Source of the DNA: Gymnorhina tibicen
Taxonomy: Eukaryota > Chordata > Aves > Passeriformes > Artamidae
Length of the DNA: 64,000 nt
Direction: 5' to 3'
Assembly: GCA_013399875.1 (NCBI GenBank)
Contig: VXAZ01001725.1
Location: 1,020,067-1,084,066 of the forward strand
Part shown: one piece after another, positions 35,388 to 47,148 of the stretch
Numbering within the stretch: the first letter of the stretch is position 1
How the letters are laid out: each line of letters starts with the position of its first letter
Notes under the pieces: generated by a model
Databases searched by the model: none
Told to the model about the DNA's origin: nothing
Seen by the model: the letters and a program-made list of their open reading frames with translations, nothing else
Program-made: the position numbers and the translations under genes

Positions 35388-38300
35388 TCTTTTTATGCAG
35401 GTCTTGTGAAGCTGAGCAGGATTTCAGAGCTTTGAATCTTTGGTTTCTTTAGAACACAGAGCTTCAAATTTCTTTGGTAAGGGTTTGGTAAGGGTTTTTT
35501 ACTGTCATTGCTGCCCCGAGACCTCATCTTTAGCATTAATGTTAGTGCTGATATGTAACATGAATCCAAGGTGTCTGGGATGCTCTAGCACTGCTCAGAA
35601 ACCATTGCCATGCTCACACCCTCTGCACAGGGAAGGCAGTGGGCTGGAAATGGGAGTAATTTGAGGATCAGCTGAACACCGAGTAACAGCTTGCTTCTTG
35701 TTGGTCTCTTGGGACATTATGAACCCACCCAGAACTCAATCCAAATATTTTTGATTGCTGGTCCTCGCTGCTGTGCCAGAAGAGCCCAGTGCAAGTATCC
35801 AGCCTTTAACAGCTGTGTGAAACACTCAGTGTCAGCCCTGGGGGATGCTGGCATTTCCACCTTCACTTCATCACAGTAATAATCAGAATTATGGCAGGTT
35901 AGGTGGAAAAGGAAATATAAATAACAGCAGCAACAAAAAACCCAGGGAAAAAAACCCCTCAAGCGCAAGTTAAAAGTGTTCACAGGTTTCTTTTTGCTCT
36001 TCCTGGAATCTGAGTATCTTGATGCTTACCCCAGTCCAGGAAGTGAGACAGTTACAGCCTGAGTTGCAGAACTGCTGCTGGGACTGGAATCCTGGTTTCT
36101 GATACAGTGTTTGGCTCTCTTGGCCCAGAGCTTTTCTTAAAGGATTAATCTATGAATGCCTCCAGAGGTGCCTCCAGAGGTGCCTCTAGAGGCCTTAACT
36201 CTGTGCTCCTCCTTCAAGCTCTGCTTTCCGAGGAAGTCAAGAGCATGATGGAGAAACATGGGATTCCTTGCAATCGTATGTTCAGATTAATTGCAACTGG
36301 GCATTGCTACCAGGGATTCTGTAATGGAAGAGAAAACCAGATGAGTTTAAACTCCCTGAATTCTGATCTATTCCCTTAATTTTCTTGGGAAACAGAGCAC
36401 TTGGTTTAAGCAGTGCTGTTTGCACAGCAAACCCTGTTATCTGCCCCATGAACCCCCAAATGCAGCATCTTGCAGAAAATATATTCCTATTTTGGACAAA
36501 GAATATGTCCTTCCTTCCAACAAAATACCACAGTTTGATGCCATGGCTGAAAGCAACCTGCAGCCAGAATTGATTCCTCACTGCTAAGTCAAGATAAGAT
36601 GCTTTTAAACCAAAAATCAGATAGCCCCAAGCACAGGGTTGCAGTGATCTAAGAAGATCCATTAAAAGCTGTGTCTGCAGAGGCTTTGCCTGTAGCTTTC
36701 CACTCCCAGCAAGAAAATGCTCACACTTGTCATCTGGTCCATGCTGATTGTATCTAAGTATGATTATGGGGGCAGGACACATGAAATTATTCCAGAAACT
36801 GAATTATTTGGGATTCTTAAATATGCTTTTAATAGCAGTTAAGGCAAAGCCACAGGGTGATCAGAGCTAAATTTAAACCCTTGGCCTAGCATCCATTCAG
36901 ATTTCTGATTGCAGTTTCAGGGTTTCTGTTTAATAATTTTCCAAGCCTCTGTTTTTGTGTGAGGTATGTATGAAGTTGTCACACCTGGCTGAGGAAACCT
37001 CTTGCCTGCTCCTCATGTGAGCTGCGATTTGTGTGTGATGCGCTGCAAAATGCAACACTGGCTCCTCTCTGATGATGCCACCAGCCAGCAGGTGTATTCA
37101 CACAGAGCTGCTTCCCTTCTCCATCATCGCAGGTGACATTAGGGAGTCGCTTGCCTGCTCAGGATGGGAAGGAAAGCGGCTTCAGCAGCGCAGGTTTCCA
37201 TGTGGGATGGGCAGGGATGCACCCTGCTGCACACCACTGGGACACCAGGGCAGGCTTTTGGGAACAGGGGTTGAAGATGCAGCATCCTCCTCCTCCGCTG
37301 CACCTTTGTGTCACTCCAGGACTGGTGCCTGGGCACTGAACCTTTCAAAATCTCCTGTAATTTCATAGATAATAAATAAGATCAAGCATTTTACAGCATT
37401 AAATGATAAACTCTGAGAAATGAGAAGGTAACTGTGTGCCCTGGCTGTCATTGCTTTGGTCTAATTCTGCCCAGGAGTGCAAATGAGCCCCAAAAAGTCA
37501 ACGTCAGCTTTTACAGAGTCAGGTGTCTGTGCTGATCCTCCACGTTTAAAGGCACAACTGCCTGAAGTGTTGCCTTAAATTTAATACCCATTAACATTTA
37601 AAGGTATTTCCATCCCCTTTTAAAAGGGTTTTCACAAGGTTTATGGTATTTAAAAAAAGAAAACGAAGCTCTATTGTGTTTCCTCATGTTTAAGAAAATG
37701 TAGAAAAAGGAAAACAGGACGAGAATAGCCACTCAGGAGTACCTCAAGCCCTGCAAGAGCCACAGGAATGGAACCCCTGAGACTTGGAGAAAGGGTGGGA
37801 CGTCATCCCCATCAGCCAGCAACACTGTAGTTTCTCTTTTAAAGTTTGTGCTTAATAAAAAAATTGTTTGAGACAACTTTCTGTATAAGAGTGTACCTTT
37901 TTCTCAATAAAGTTCCCAAATCGAAAATTTCAAGTAATTTTTCCATCTTGTAGGACGTTTCATGTTCTTCTCGAATAGCAGATGAAAACATTAGGTAAGG
38001 TGGGAAAAAATCACCATTTTGTAGAAAATACTTGAACAAAAATCTCTAAGCAAGCAGGAAGTGCAAATGGGAAGTTACCTCAGCTATCAATTTTATTATG
38101 GTTTTTCAAGGTTTATTTGCAGTAATTAGTTTTTTCAGACTGCTGACTTGCCTGCTCCTTTTGCCTCCTCCAGGAGTTTCCCACACATGCACAGGTTTAA
38201 TAGATTTAAACTAAAGTAAGAAGTTTCCTCAGTGGTTTAAAATAAGCCAAACCCGTGCTGTGCCGAGAGCTCGGAGAAGGTGGGAACCTCGTGTTGGACT

Positions 38301-39319
38301 GTAGGGGGTAATGTTGCTACACAGACTCTGCCTGCCAGCTGCAAAAGGTAGATAAAGCTGTCCACTGTTTGGGTGATTGTGTGACACGCTGGATCTGCGG
38401 GGGAAGAATAAAAACATGTGATTATTCACAGAGCCCTCCTCCCTCTGCCCTCACCGTCGCTCATTTGCAAGGGCGCCTCAACCTCCAGTTCTTCTGACAT
38501 CTCCATGTCATGGTCTGCTCGGTGGTCTTTGCCCAGAATTGTACGTGTCTTTACAGTCTAGGGTCATGCTTTGTGTTTTGTCCCCTTTTTGTACTTGTGG
38601 CTGGCCCTGCTTGGTGTCAAAACATCCATTGATGCAACGCTGGCACCATCCGGGGAGAGCTGGGCAAGTGGGGGAAGGCAATCTGTAGGTTTGGTGGAGT
38701 AATGAGATGGAAATACACACCTGCTGCAGTGATTGATTGTTTTTTCACTCTGGAAGGAGGTGTAGCAGGGTTAAGAAGAAGGGAGGAGGTTAAGTGGAGA
38801 TGTTAGCCAAGATGTGTTGGGGAAGTAGCAGCCCTCTCCACCTGCGGGCAGGCGGGTGAAGCCTTCCCTCGGTGCACAGCTCCCACAAAAGCACGGCAAG
38901 CGCTGGAAGGGGCTCCCTGGGTCTGCTGCTCATCACACAATCCCTTTCACAACGTTGAATCACGAGCTGCATTTTGCTTCTGCACAGGTAGAAACACTAG
39001 TTTGAGGTGATTGTGGCAACATTCACCTCTGGATTTTGTGCTCAACTACTTGGAGCCAAGAGAAATGAATCCAAGTGGGAGCCAAACTGAGGGGCTTGGC
39101 ATTTGGCCCCCCTGTCTTTGGCTTGGTTTTGTGTCCCAAAAACAAAAAGGTGAGCTGGGTCATCATTCTACTTTTTGATGCACCAGGCTTTGATGAGGCC
39201 ATTTTTATCAGCCACACATGTGGATACCAGTGATCATCTCCATTCCAGCTGCTCATAATGTCATGTAACATGTGCTCCACATACAAGCACCAAAGATGGT
39301 TTTCTTCCCTTAAGACATC
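35388..39319. other. unique noncoding stretch
   Basis: It contains the longest open frame of the window (166 codons, 36282-36782, minus), which resembles no protein I know and has no splice or promoter context. Otherwise only the 12-bp tandem repeat at 36157-36193 stands out. Confidence 0.45.
36157..36193. repeat. 12-bp tandem repeat, three copies
   Basis: TGCCTCCAGAGG repeated three times, with one C-to-T change in the last unit. Confidence 0.9.
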
Positions 39320-39876
39320 TGTTGTGACTTAACCCCATCTGGCAACTCGGTTTGCTCACACTCTCCCCTTCCTCTTGCACCATTTTCGGAAGAAAAACAA
39401 AGTAAAATTCATGGGTTGAGATGAAAACAGTTTACTGATTGACACAAAATATAATATTATAATAATGACAATAATAGTAATTGTAATGGAAAGTGGGGAG
39501 AGAGAGAGGAAGAAGCCCTAAGGCAAACAAGAGATGCACAACACAGTTCCTCACCACCTGCTGACTGATGTCCATCCTGTCCCTGAGCAGCAATTGGTGG
39601 CTCCTGGCCAACACCCCCAGCTTACATACTGGGCATGAGGATCTGTGATATGCAATATCCCCCTGAGCAGTTGGGGTCAGCTGTCCTAGCTTTGCTCCCT
39701 CCCAGCTCCTGTCAGAGTATGGGAGACTGAAAATTCCTTGACTTGGGGTAAGCACTGCTTAGCACCAGCTAAAGCATCAGTGTGTTACTGACATTATTCT
39801 CACATTACACTCAAAACATAGATTTGTACCAGGTATTAGGAAGAAAGTTAACTCTCTCCCAGCCAGAACCAGGACA
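39320..39876 (-). mobile_element. ERVL-type solo LTR
   Basis: On the minus strand this starts TGTCCTGGTTCTGGCTGGGA, continues GAGAGTTAAC and ends GGTTAAGTCACAACA. That is the structure of a very widespread avian ERVL-class LTR (typical consensus TGT.CTGGTTTTGGCTGGGATAG...). Internal landmarks agree: GTCAGCTGTCCTAGCT, CCCCCAGCTTACATACTG (a decayed TATA region in reverse) and GGGTTGAGATGAAAACAGTT (the U5/poly(A) side in reverse). It is 557 bp. The flanks ACATC (39315-39319) and ACACC (39877-39881) match at four of five bases, consistent with an aged 5-bp ERVL target duplication. No internal retroviral genes remain. The TATA box and poly(A) signal are degenerate, so it is probably silent. Confidence 0.88.
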
Positions 39877-42800
39877 ACACCTGAGCTGAGCTCAGAGGTG
39901 CGGTGTTTGTTACTCTGCATCCCTTACAGCTGCCTGAGAGCTCGCTGGCACAGCTGCTGCGCCTGGTGAGCCAATGCCTCTGTGGCAGAGTTTAATGGGA
40001 TAAAAAGTGGTTTGCTGCAGGGGCGACACTGCTCCTCTGTGCCTTCAGGCAGCCAGAGGGAGTTGTCTGACACACCTGACAGCCTCCATCACAACCTGAG
40101 GTGGCTGCCAAGCACAGTTAGCTGTCCATATCGCCGGGGCCCTGTGTGTACGCTGCTGATCAGAGTTAAGGTTTGTTCTCCTGAGAATGACAAGGGCTAC
40201 TGAGGCCCCTAATTGAGTTCTGCTTTGCCCTAATCCGTGTGCTGTCAGATCAGTCATGGACAGTGTCCTTCCCCATACAGCCAGAGCTGAGCACTTTCAG
40301 CGCTCCCCAGTCCCACATGGAGACTGGATGGTGTGAGGGCAGCTTTTCCTCCTGTCAATACGAATGTATTCGTGCTATGAACCAGTGTTGCACCCTTGCC
40401 TGGCTGCTTACATGATGAATGGCTCTGCTGGGGTTATTCCAAGGTGATACCAGCAGAGAACAGTGAGGAGTGCTAATTCTGGATACAAATGTTGGAGATG
40501 AGCAGAGTTAATGGAGTACTGCATCCTGCACGTGTCAGGGGAGAGGTGGGAACAGCAACAGGCTTATTGTGCCTTTCAGTTCTGAACAGAGGCTGTATCA
40601 ATCTCCCAAAATCTGAAACAACCCGTAACCTGTTTTTTAGAGATTTTCAGGAAGCATCTTTCATTAAAAGTGCCTGCATGGAAAAGGAATCTGTTAATCT
40701 CTGCTGGGGTTTCCCTCTTCCTCTGTGATGTGGGCTCCTGACTAGTGGGGGGAAGGCTGGAAGGTGGCTGAAAACTTTCTTGCAAGTTTTCCATCAGTTT
40801 GCAGGCTCAATGTTTCCCCTCGTGGCATTGTGGAGGGGAGGAAAGCCCTGGCTGCTGCAGGATCTCAGGTTTCACTCCAATGTGAAATGGGTCTTGCTGT
40901 TCCTTGTGTCAGGCTTTGAATTGTAAAATAAATAAAAGGGTGAAAAATACGAATGCTTTCATTCAGGAGCAGCCTGTGTTTTCTTTGCATGGGCATGGGT
41001 GACTTCACCAAGGAGCCCAGCTGATGTTTTGTCCTTACTTCACTTACTTACTGATGTTTTGTCCTTACTTACACTTCATGCCCCTGTATACACATCCCAT
41101 CCTATCCATGCAAAAAGCTTTTTCTTCTCTTACTTATCCATTGAAGAAGATCTTATGCAGGGGCTACCGCAGTGACGAAGCCTCTCTAACCACAATAACA
41201 GAGTTTTTTGTGAGAGCTCCTCTTCCCGAAGGTTTTGTGGTGAATGCAATGAAACTTGGCAAGAATTGGGTTTTCACTGCTCTTTTTTTTTTTTAAACTC
41301 AGTGTCTGCCACATTGAGGCTCTCAGGTCTGATCACAGCACAGCTAATGCAGGAAAAATAAATCTGCTCCCAAGACAGACTGACTGACAGGCTTGTCATG
41401 ATGATAGTACACATATTTGAAATATTACGGCTGAGTTCTTGAAAACCATAGCTCGGGGAAGCTGTTTCCTTGAGAGCATGTGGTAAAAATAACACCTGCT
41501 TTGCAGACAGTGGATTTGACAGCTGTGAAGATAGAGTGTAGGCATCTCCAAAAGCTCTATACATCTTTGCCTTGTACACCAAAAAAACAAATAGGATCTG
41601 TTATGGAAAAAAGGCAGGATGGGATGTGAATTTCCGGGTACATGGGGAAGAGTTTGGTGGGGGAGTATGGCTCAGTGGAACTAACACAAAAACCATCAGC
41701 CATGCCTCTCACGTGAAGGTGCATCGCTCATTTCTCATGTGGTGCATGGTCCAGTAATCCATCGCCTGTGCTGCTCACTAGGGCTGCTTGGCAAGGCCCC
41801 AAATAACGTTGCAAGATGCAGCCCTGGTTCTTTGGGCCTGAAGCGTTTCATTTTCCTCTGTGGAGATGTTTTTGCTGACTCCCAACACAGGCTGCAGAGT
41901 CCTGCCAGGGTTCCTGGTGAGCATCTCCCAGAGCCTCACTTGCTGCTGAGCCCCCTTGCACGGCTCCTGCATCACCCAGTGCTGGCATTGCTCTGCTGTT
42001 GATGGCTGCAAACTCCATCTCCTTTGTGAGAGGGTGCCAGAAGAGGCAGAGTTGCTTTAGCAGGGCCAGTGATGCCTGGCAAGTCAAGAAAACATTCTTC
42101 CACTCTTTTAGAGAGGAGGCACAGATGGGTCTTTGATCCAGGATACTTAAAGGGTAGAACAAACCAGTTTCTGAACTGGAATCCACATGATTATCACACT
42201 GACTGCAGGAAATGGTGGTGATGGTTCTCACTCCTCAGAAAACCACCAAGGTATGGTGGTTTCCTTAGTTAGTTTGCCTTGGTGGCTAATCACCTTTCAC
42301 ATGAAAAAAAGTGGTTCTGGTTCACTGATAAATGTTTGGCTGTAACTGTCAGCCACTGCTTCTGGTTTCATGTCTCCTAAGGAATTCCTTCCTTTAAAGG
42401 TGTTTATGCTCTGTGATGAAACCAATTTTTGGTCTTCTTTTTGATGAAGTCAAGCAGATGGAGCTTCTTGGTTCTCCTACTTGTTAGGCATCTTTTTCAC
42501 TTCTCAGATCTTCCTGTGGTTTCTTACTGCAACCTCTCCCATCATTAAACATCTGTTCTAAAATGTTGCCAGTTAGAACTGCATTCAGTTTATTCTAGTT
42601 TCCCTACCTAATCTCCCTACTTATACAGGTAAAAATTATGTCTCTGGTGTTTTATTACAACATTTTCCCATCCTTTTGTGAGTATTTTTTCCACATTGCT
42701 TAAGAAAATATAATGTTGAGCTATTTATTCATGGCAAGTTGAAGTTTTACAGGGTACAATTACCGAATCTTTAGATCTGCTGATAGCTGTGTTCCAATCT

Positions 42801-44211
42801 TTATGCATTTATTTTGATTTCATTTATTTGTATTTATATAAAGCAGGTTTTTTTCATAGATACACCTTGCCAAGAAATCCTGACACCTCCACATGCTATT
42901 AGAAGTGCAGCTGCTGTTGCATTCCTCCCTGATTTCCCAGCAGCAGCCACCCTTCATGTCTCTCCCAAATATGAGCTGATCATTTGAATTTATGAGCTGA
43001 AAGATGCTGTCAACGATCAAGATGCTTACGTAAAGAACAGTTCTTTCTTAAATTACTTTGATAGACTTCTTTGGTGAGCTAACAAGTTTAGCTGATACAG
43101 GTCAGTTGAATGTACTGCAGTTATGCTTTTTTAAGGGTTTTCAACCTATGGTGTGATCTAACTTTGTTAAAACTTTGCATGAAAAATGGTACAACACATT
43201 AAATGGATTAAAAACTCTCTGGCTAATCTCAAAAAAGAAGTAAATTAGTATTAATATTAAATTAATATTTTAAGTTAGGAATTATTAGGCATATTTTCCT
43301 TTCAGGAATGATTTATTTGCTCAAGAGGTATCTATATATTTACTGTAAGATCACAGGTCTGCCATAAATTGAGGGGAAAATATGAGTAACTGGTGAAAAA
43401 CATCCAGGTGATGCAGTGATTGTTGGCATGAGGATGGAGCAGAAATATCCCTTATACAGCATGATCTTCATCACTCATCACCATAATTAAGAAGATGTCT
43501 TAAGGCAATAAAAGTAAGCTCATAAATTTAGGATTAAGGAATGCATATCATGGTATCATAATGAGGGACAATCCTGGAAAAGACAGGTTCCCATAAACAT
43601 AAGAGAACAGGTGAAGTCTTCAGGGAATCAATAGGCAATGTAGCTGTTTCAGGTTTGACGCAGAAAGAATTTAGGTCTCTGAGTACAAAAGTTCAGTTCT
43701 GACTGCCCTCCTCAGCATTTAGGCAAACAGCAGTTTGGTAACTTCTGAACTTCTTTACTTTTTCTCTTGAAGGAAAGAACTGTCTAATGTGAGAATAGGA
43801 GAACAAATGTGTCAGGCAAAGCATCCCCCAGGCCTGTATCTCATCTCCAGCAGAGATACTTCCAGTAATATTTCCCCATAGTACTCCCAGCTTTGCAGTG
43901 AACTGTGATTGGGACATTCCCAAGCCAAGAGTCTCTTTGTGTCAAACAATCTGTACAGAGTTCTTCTATCATGCTTATATCTGCTTGCCCTTGGAAACTT
44001 CTGGTGACTACCACATCCTGTGGCCAGCCACAGCTTAACAACTTGCTGCATAAATAACAACCTCCCTAAATAACAGCCTGCTGTCTGCTGGTTTAGGTCA
44101 ACCCGTCGTGCTTCTTGCACGGGAGGAGTTGTTCTGGCTCCGTGTGTGCTCATACAGACCTGTGCCTTCCCTCTTGCCTGGTGTCTTCTGCAATCCTGGT
44201 GTTGGGATTCA
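39877..44211. other. unique noncoding stretch
   Basis: No gene recognised. It contains a spaced 20-bp direct repeat (41021-41070). Open frames (up to 127 codons, 41848-42231 minus) are unrecognised. Confidence 0.45.
41021..41070. repeat. exact 20-bp direct repeat, 30-bp period
   Basis: A 20-base word starting CTGATGTTTTG occurs at 41021-41040 and identically at 41051-41070, separated by CACTTACTTA. It looks like a recent local duplication of a 30-bp unit. Confidence 0.9.
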
Positions 44212-44346
44212 TCACATCACGGAATTGTTTGGGTTGGAAGGGACCTTAGACATGACCTAATCCTCATGCCATGGGCAGGGACAACCTTCTACTAGACCAG
44301 GTTGCTCAGAGCCCCATCCAACCTGGCCTAAAAAACACTTCCAGAG
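44212..44346 (-). mobile_element. CR1 LINE 3'-end fragment
   Basis: Reversed CR1 3' end: ATCACATCACGGAATTG (decayed tail), GGGTTGGAAGGGACCTTAGA, then CTACTAGACCAGGTTGCTCA and CCCCATCCAACCTGGCC. About 135 bp, noncoding. Confidence 0.9.
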
Positions 44347-45332
44347 CCGAGGAGAGTCACTAAAGAGTGAAGGCAATACTACACATAAACTGCACTTACT
44401 CCCCATGATGCCCACAGAGAAGTGACTCCTTGGGGGTTTGTACTTAGCACAGCCAACAGGGCACTGGGATGGTGCTGGTAGCACCTTCAAGAGCAGCAAG
44501 GGTGGCTTTGCTGTGAGCACCATGGTGTGAAAGAGGGGCAAAGATGGCATTTGTGGTTAATAAGGCCAAGAATGAGCTTTAAGTGGACCCTAAGCAGGAG
44601 CAAATGTTTCTAAGGAAGCCATTTGCAGAATGGCTTTCTGGTAACAAGACTTCATTAAAGGACTCCTTTTCTCTGGGAAGTCCTTCAAGCACAACTGACT
44701 GATGTCAACAGCTTCTTCTCAAGCATGCGCGGGAAACGAGCAAGCAGCTCTGCTGCTGTGTTAGTTCTGGCCGTCGTTCTTCATCCCCACCTGCCACCAG
44801 ATAAAGCAGCAGTGTCTGTGTAGATTTTAAATGACAATAGATAATGCTGGTGGACTATATTTTTATTCCAAGGCAAATTTAACCTTTGGGTTACTTCTTG
44901 AGGCAGACCACTGCAGTGTTTAGGTAGCTTTGACGTATAAACTTGATTTTTACAAACAGGGCAGGAAGAAGCATGTTCAGAGGTCTCATTTTGTTTGACA
45001 GCAGTACAGGACTGCTCCATCAGCAGCTCCTGCAATTTTGCTGCAGTAATGACATGCCAGATAAAATTCAGAGGAACTGAAGCTTGGAGTTGGACTTCCA
45101 TGGAAATTATTGCTAAGCTCCATCTATGGACCACCCTCTGACTCGCATTTATTTTAAGCATTAGTAAAACAAACTGTTATTTACTTTAAGCGATAAATTC
45201 ATTTTCAAGGGAGTTTTGTCCATACATGCCAGCAACTTGATCTAGATTGTTCTAGATGTGATCTATCAAGTGTCCCTCTGAAACAAGTTGCATGAACCTC
45301 CTTGGGCACCTTTAAACATCCAGAAAAGCCAG

Positions 45333-45424
45333 GTGTGATGTGACATGATGTGATGATGTGACGTGATGTGATGTGATTGATGTGATGTGATGTGATGTGA
45401 TGTGATGTGATGTGATGTGATGTG
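45333..45424. repeat. (GATGT)n pentanucleotide satellite
   Basis: About 92 bp of GATGT units (TGTGATGTGATG...), interrupted at its left end by ACATG, GATGATG, ACGTG and TTGATG variants, and pure from about 45380 to the right end. The strand gradient suggests expansion at the right side. Minus-strand frames through it encode only repeated Thr-Ser-His-His-Ile-type residues and are artefacts of the repeat. Confidence 0.95.
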
Positions 45425-45699
45425 GGTTACCTGGCCTGGCACCTGATGTAGACAAGAAACAAACTTTGCATGGTGACCTGTCACACTGTGGGCTGCAGCA
45501 ACTGAGCTGGCCCTGGGCTGGCTCCTGTCTCGCTCGTTCCTCAGGGTGTTTTTTCTTCACTCAGGTCCTTCATAAGCCTTTCTATTTGTTGAAAAATATT
45601 TCTCAGATCTGCTCTTTCGTACCTCCCTGATTCAATTTCCAGTGCTTTGGTTTAGGGAGGTTTTTCTCTTGAGAGCAAGGAAATCCCTCCCTGGTGCAC

Positions 45700-46110
45700 T
45701 GTTGTATTTCCCCATTCCTTTCCTTACTAAATTGCCTGCTCTCTCCACGGGGCTCCCCCCTTCCCCCGCCCCTAGTCCTAACCACACCCTCGGGTTTCTC
45801 CCATTGGTCCTGTTACCCCAACTCTGCCCTTGTACCGCCCCTATGCCCTGAGAATCCACGATCTCTCCTCCCCCCTCGTCCCCAGATGAAGTGGGTACGG
45901 GCCATGTGCTCGCTCTCTGCCCCTGGGCATCAGCGAGGCACCAGGCTCTCTCTCTGCCTTGATCACCATGCCATGTGCTGGCGCTCTGCCTTTGGGGGGC
46001 AGCTCATGTGCTGGCTTAAGGCTTTTAGGAGCTAGCATGGAATAAAGGCATTCTGCAGTCCCCATGCAGAGAGCCTTCTCTACTCCTTTATCATCATTGT
46101 GTTGTGGAGC
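45700..46110 (+). mobile_element. GC-rich LTR-like block, possible ERVK-type LTR
   Basis: A C-rich, CpG-containing block carries CCTAGTCCTAACCACACCC, CCCATTGGTCCTGTTACCCC (inverted CCAAT box) and GTACCGCCCCTATGCCC. It is followed about 150 bp later by CTTAAGGCTTTTAGG, GGAATAAAGGCATTCTG (poly(A) signal) and a pyrimidine-rich TTCTCTACTCCTTTATCATC stretch. That order resembles U3-R-U5 of songbird beta-type (ERVK) LTRs. I could not find clean TG...CA ends or a target duplication, so the limits are uncertain. It could instead be a GC-rich unique sequence. Confidence 0.4.
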
Positions 46111-46710
46111 TACAGCTGGCCGGGGCCGAGCGGGCCGCCCAGGAAGGGCTACGGGAAACAGCTGCTCTCCCTAAGACGCCCTGCAGCGCTCTCCAGGAAG
46201 GCTGTGGCTTGCCATGCCACCGCAGGAACCCACGAACCACAACGCCCTGCTTCAGCAGAGAGGTCTCAGGGTGGCACCAACGATGATCCTGTGCTTCCTC
46301 CAGATCCGTAGATGTGGCTTTGGTGTTACTGGCCTGAAGTGAGAGACCTAAAAGATACCCGCAGCCCTAAAGCAGCCAGGCGTTTACTGTCATGGCAGGG
46401 CATGTCCAGGTGGACCTTGGCTTTCTACATGGCTTGTAAGGAGGTCCAAGGAGATCAGATCCCTCAAGGATGATCCAAAGAGCCAGGAGCACTGCTGGTT
46501 TACAAAATCCAGGCCAGCAGTGATGACTGAGATATTTGGCAGAACCCAACCACCAGCTCAGGTGCTGTGCACACCAAATAAGCAAATTAAATGAAGGACC
46601 TATTTGAAATAAACATTCCCAGTGTTGTTACCTGCTCTTCTCCCAGGGGGCTGTTCAGCCCAGGGCATACAGATGGGGTAGGTAGATGCCTGGACTGGTT
46701 GCTGTCATAT

Positions 46711-47148
46711 TGATGCCTTGAGCAGCTACCTAGGAACAGAGGCTAGACAGGAATAAGGGAATAAAGGTAGGTATTTATTGGAAAGGCCTTCAAAGGTACA
46801 CCCTGGGGAGCCAGAGGCTACACCCAAAAATGGACCTCAAGACGGACAAGGAGTCACGAGTTCTTCACACTTTTATAGGTTTGGTCCATTTGCATATCAG
46901 CATAAATTTGCCAATTAAAACTTCAGCTAATGATGTAATTTCTTCAATTTCTTCACCTCTCTAGAGGCCCTAGTTTACACCTTTTGGGCCTAGGACAATC
47001 TGAGTGTCCTTGAATAACAAGCTCAGAGAGGCGTTGTCATGTCTCACTGACATGAGAGAACAGAAGTTAACAGGCTACAAGATGGTTCAGAGTTACAACT
47101 AGGCAATAAAGTATTTCAAGAATATAAAAGCCAAAACTTAAGGCATGA
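46711..47148 (-). mobile_element. solo LTR, family X copy B
   Basis: A 438-bp element, read on the plus strand from TGATGCCTTGAGC to CTTAAGGCATGA. It aligns along its length with copies A and C. Exact 4-bp target duplications, ATAT, flank it (46707-46710 and 47149-47152). The terminal CATCA has become CATGA, so on the minus strand the element now begins TCATGCC instead of TGATGCC; the duplication shows this is a later mutation. The octamer (46888-46895), TATA box (46870-46877) and poly(A) signal (46774-46779) are intact in reverse. Its 5' U3 stretch (about 47035-47090) differs markedly from A and C. Confidence 0.92.

Noticed and set aside
36282..36782. Longest open frame of the window, 166 codons on the minus strand
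   Set aside because: The translation resembles no known family and has no CpG, promoter or splice context. One frame of this size is expected by chance in 64 kb of six-frame sequence.
44781..45161. Minus-strand frame with CPVCKNQVYTSKLPKHC, looking like a small zinc finger
   Set aside because: The spacing (CxxC, then adjacent HC) does not fit UBZ, C2H2 or RING patterns, and the rest of the frame has no domain. Probably chance.
45266..45560. Minus-strand frames of His/Ser/Thr/Ile repeats
   Set aside because: Produced entirely by the GATGT satellite.
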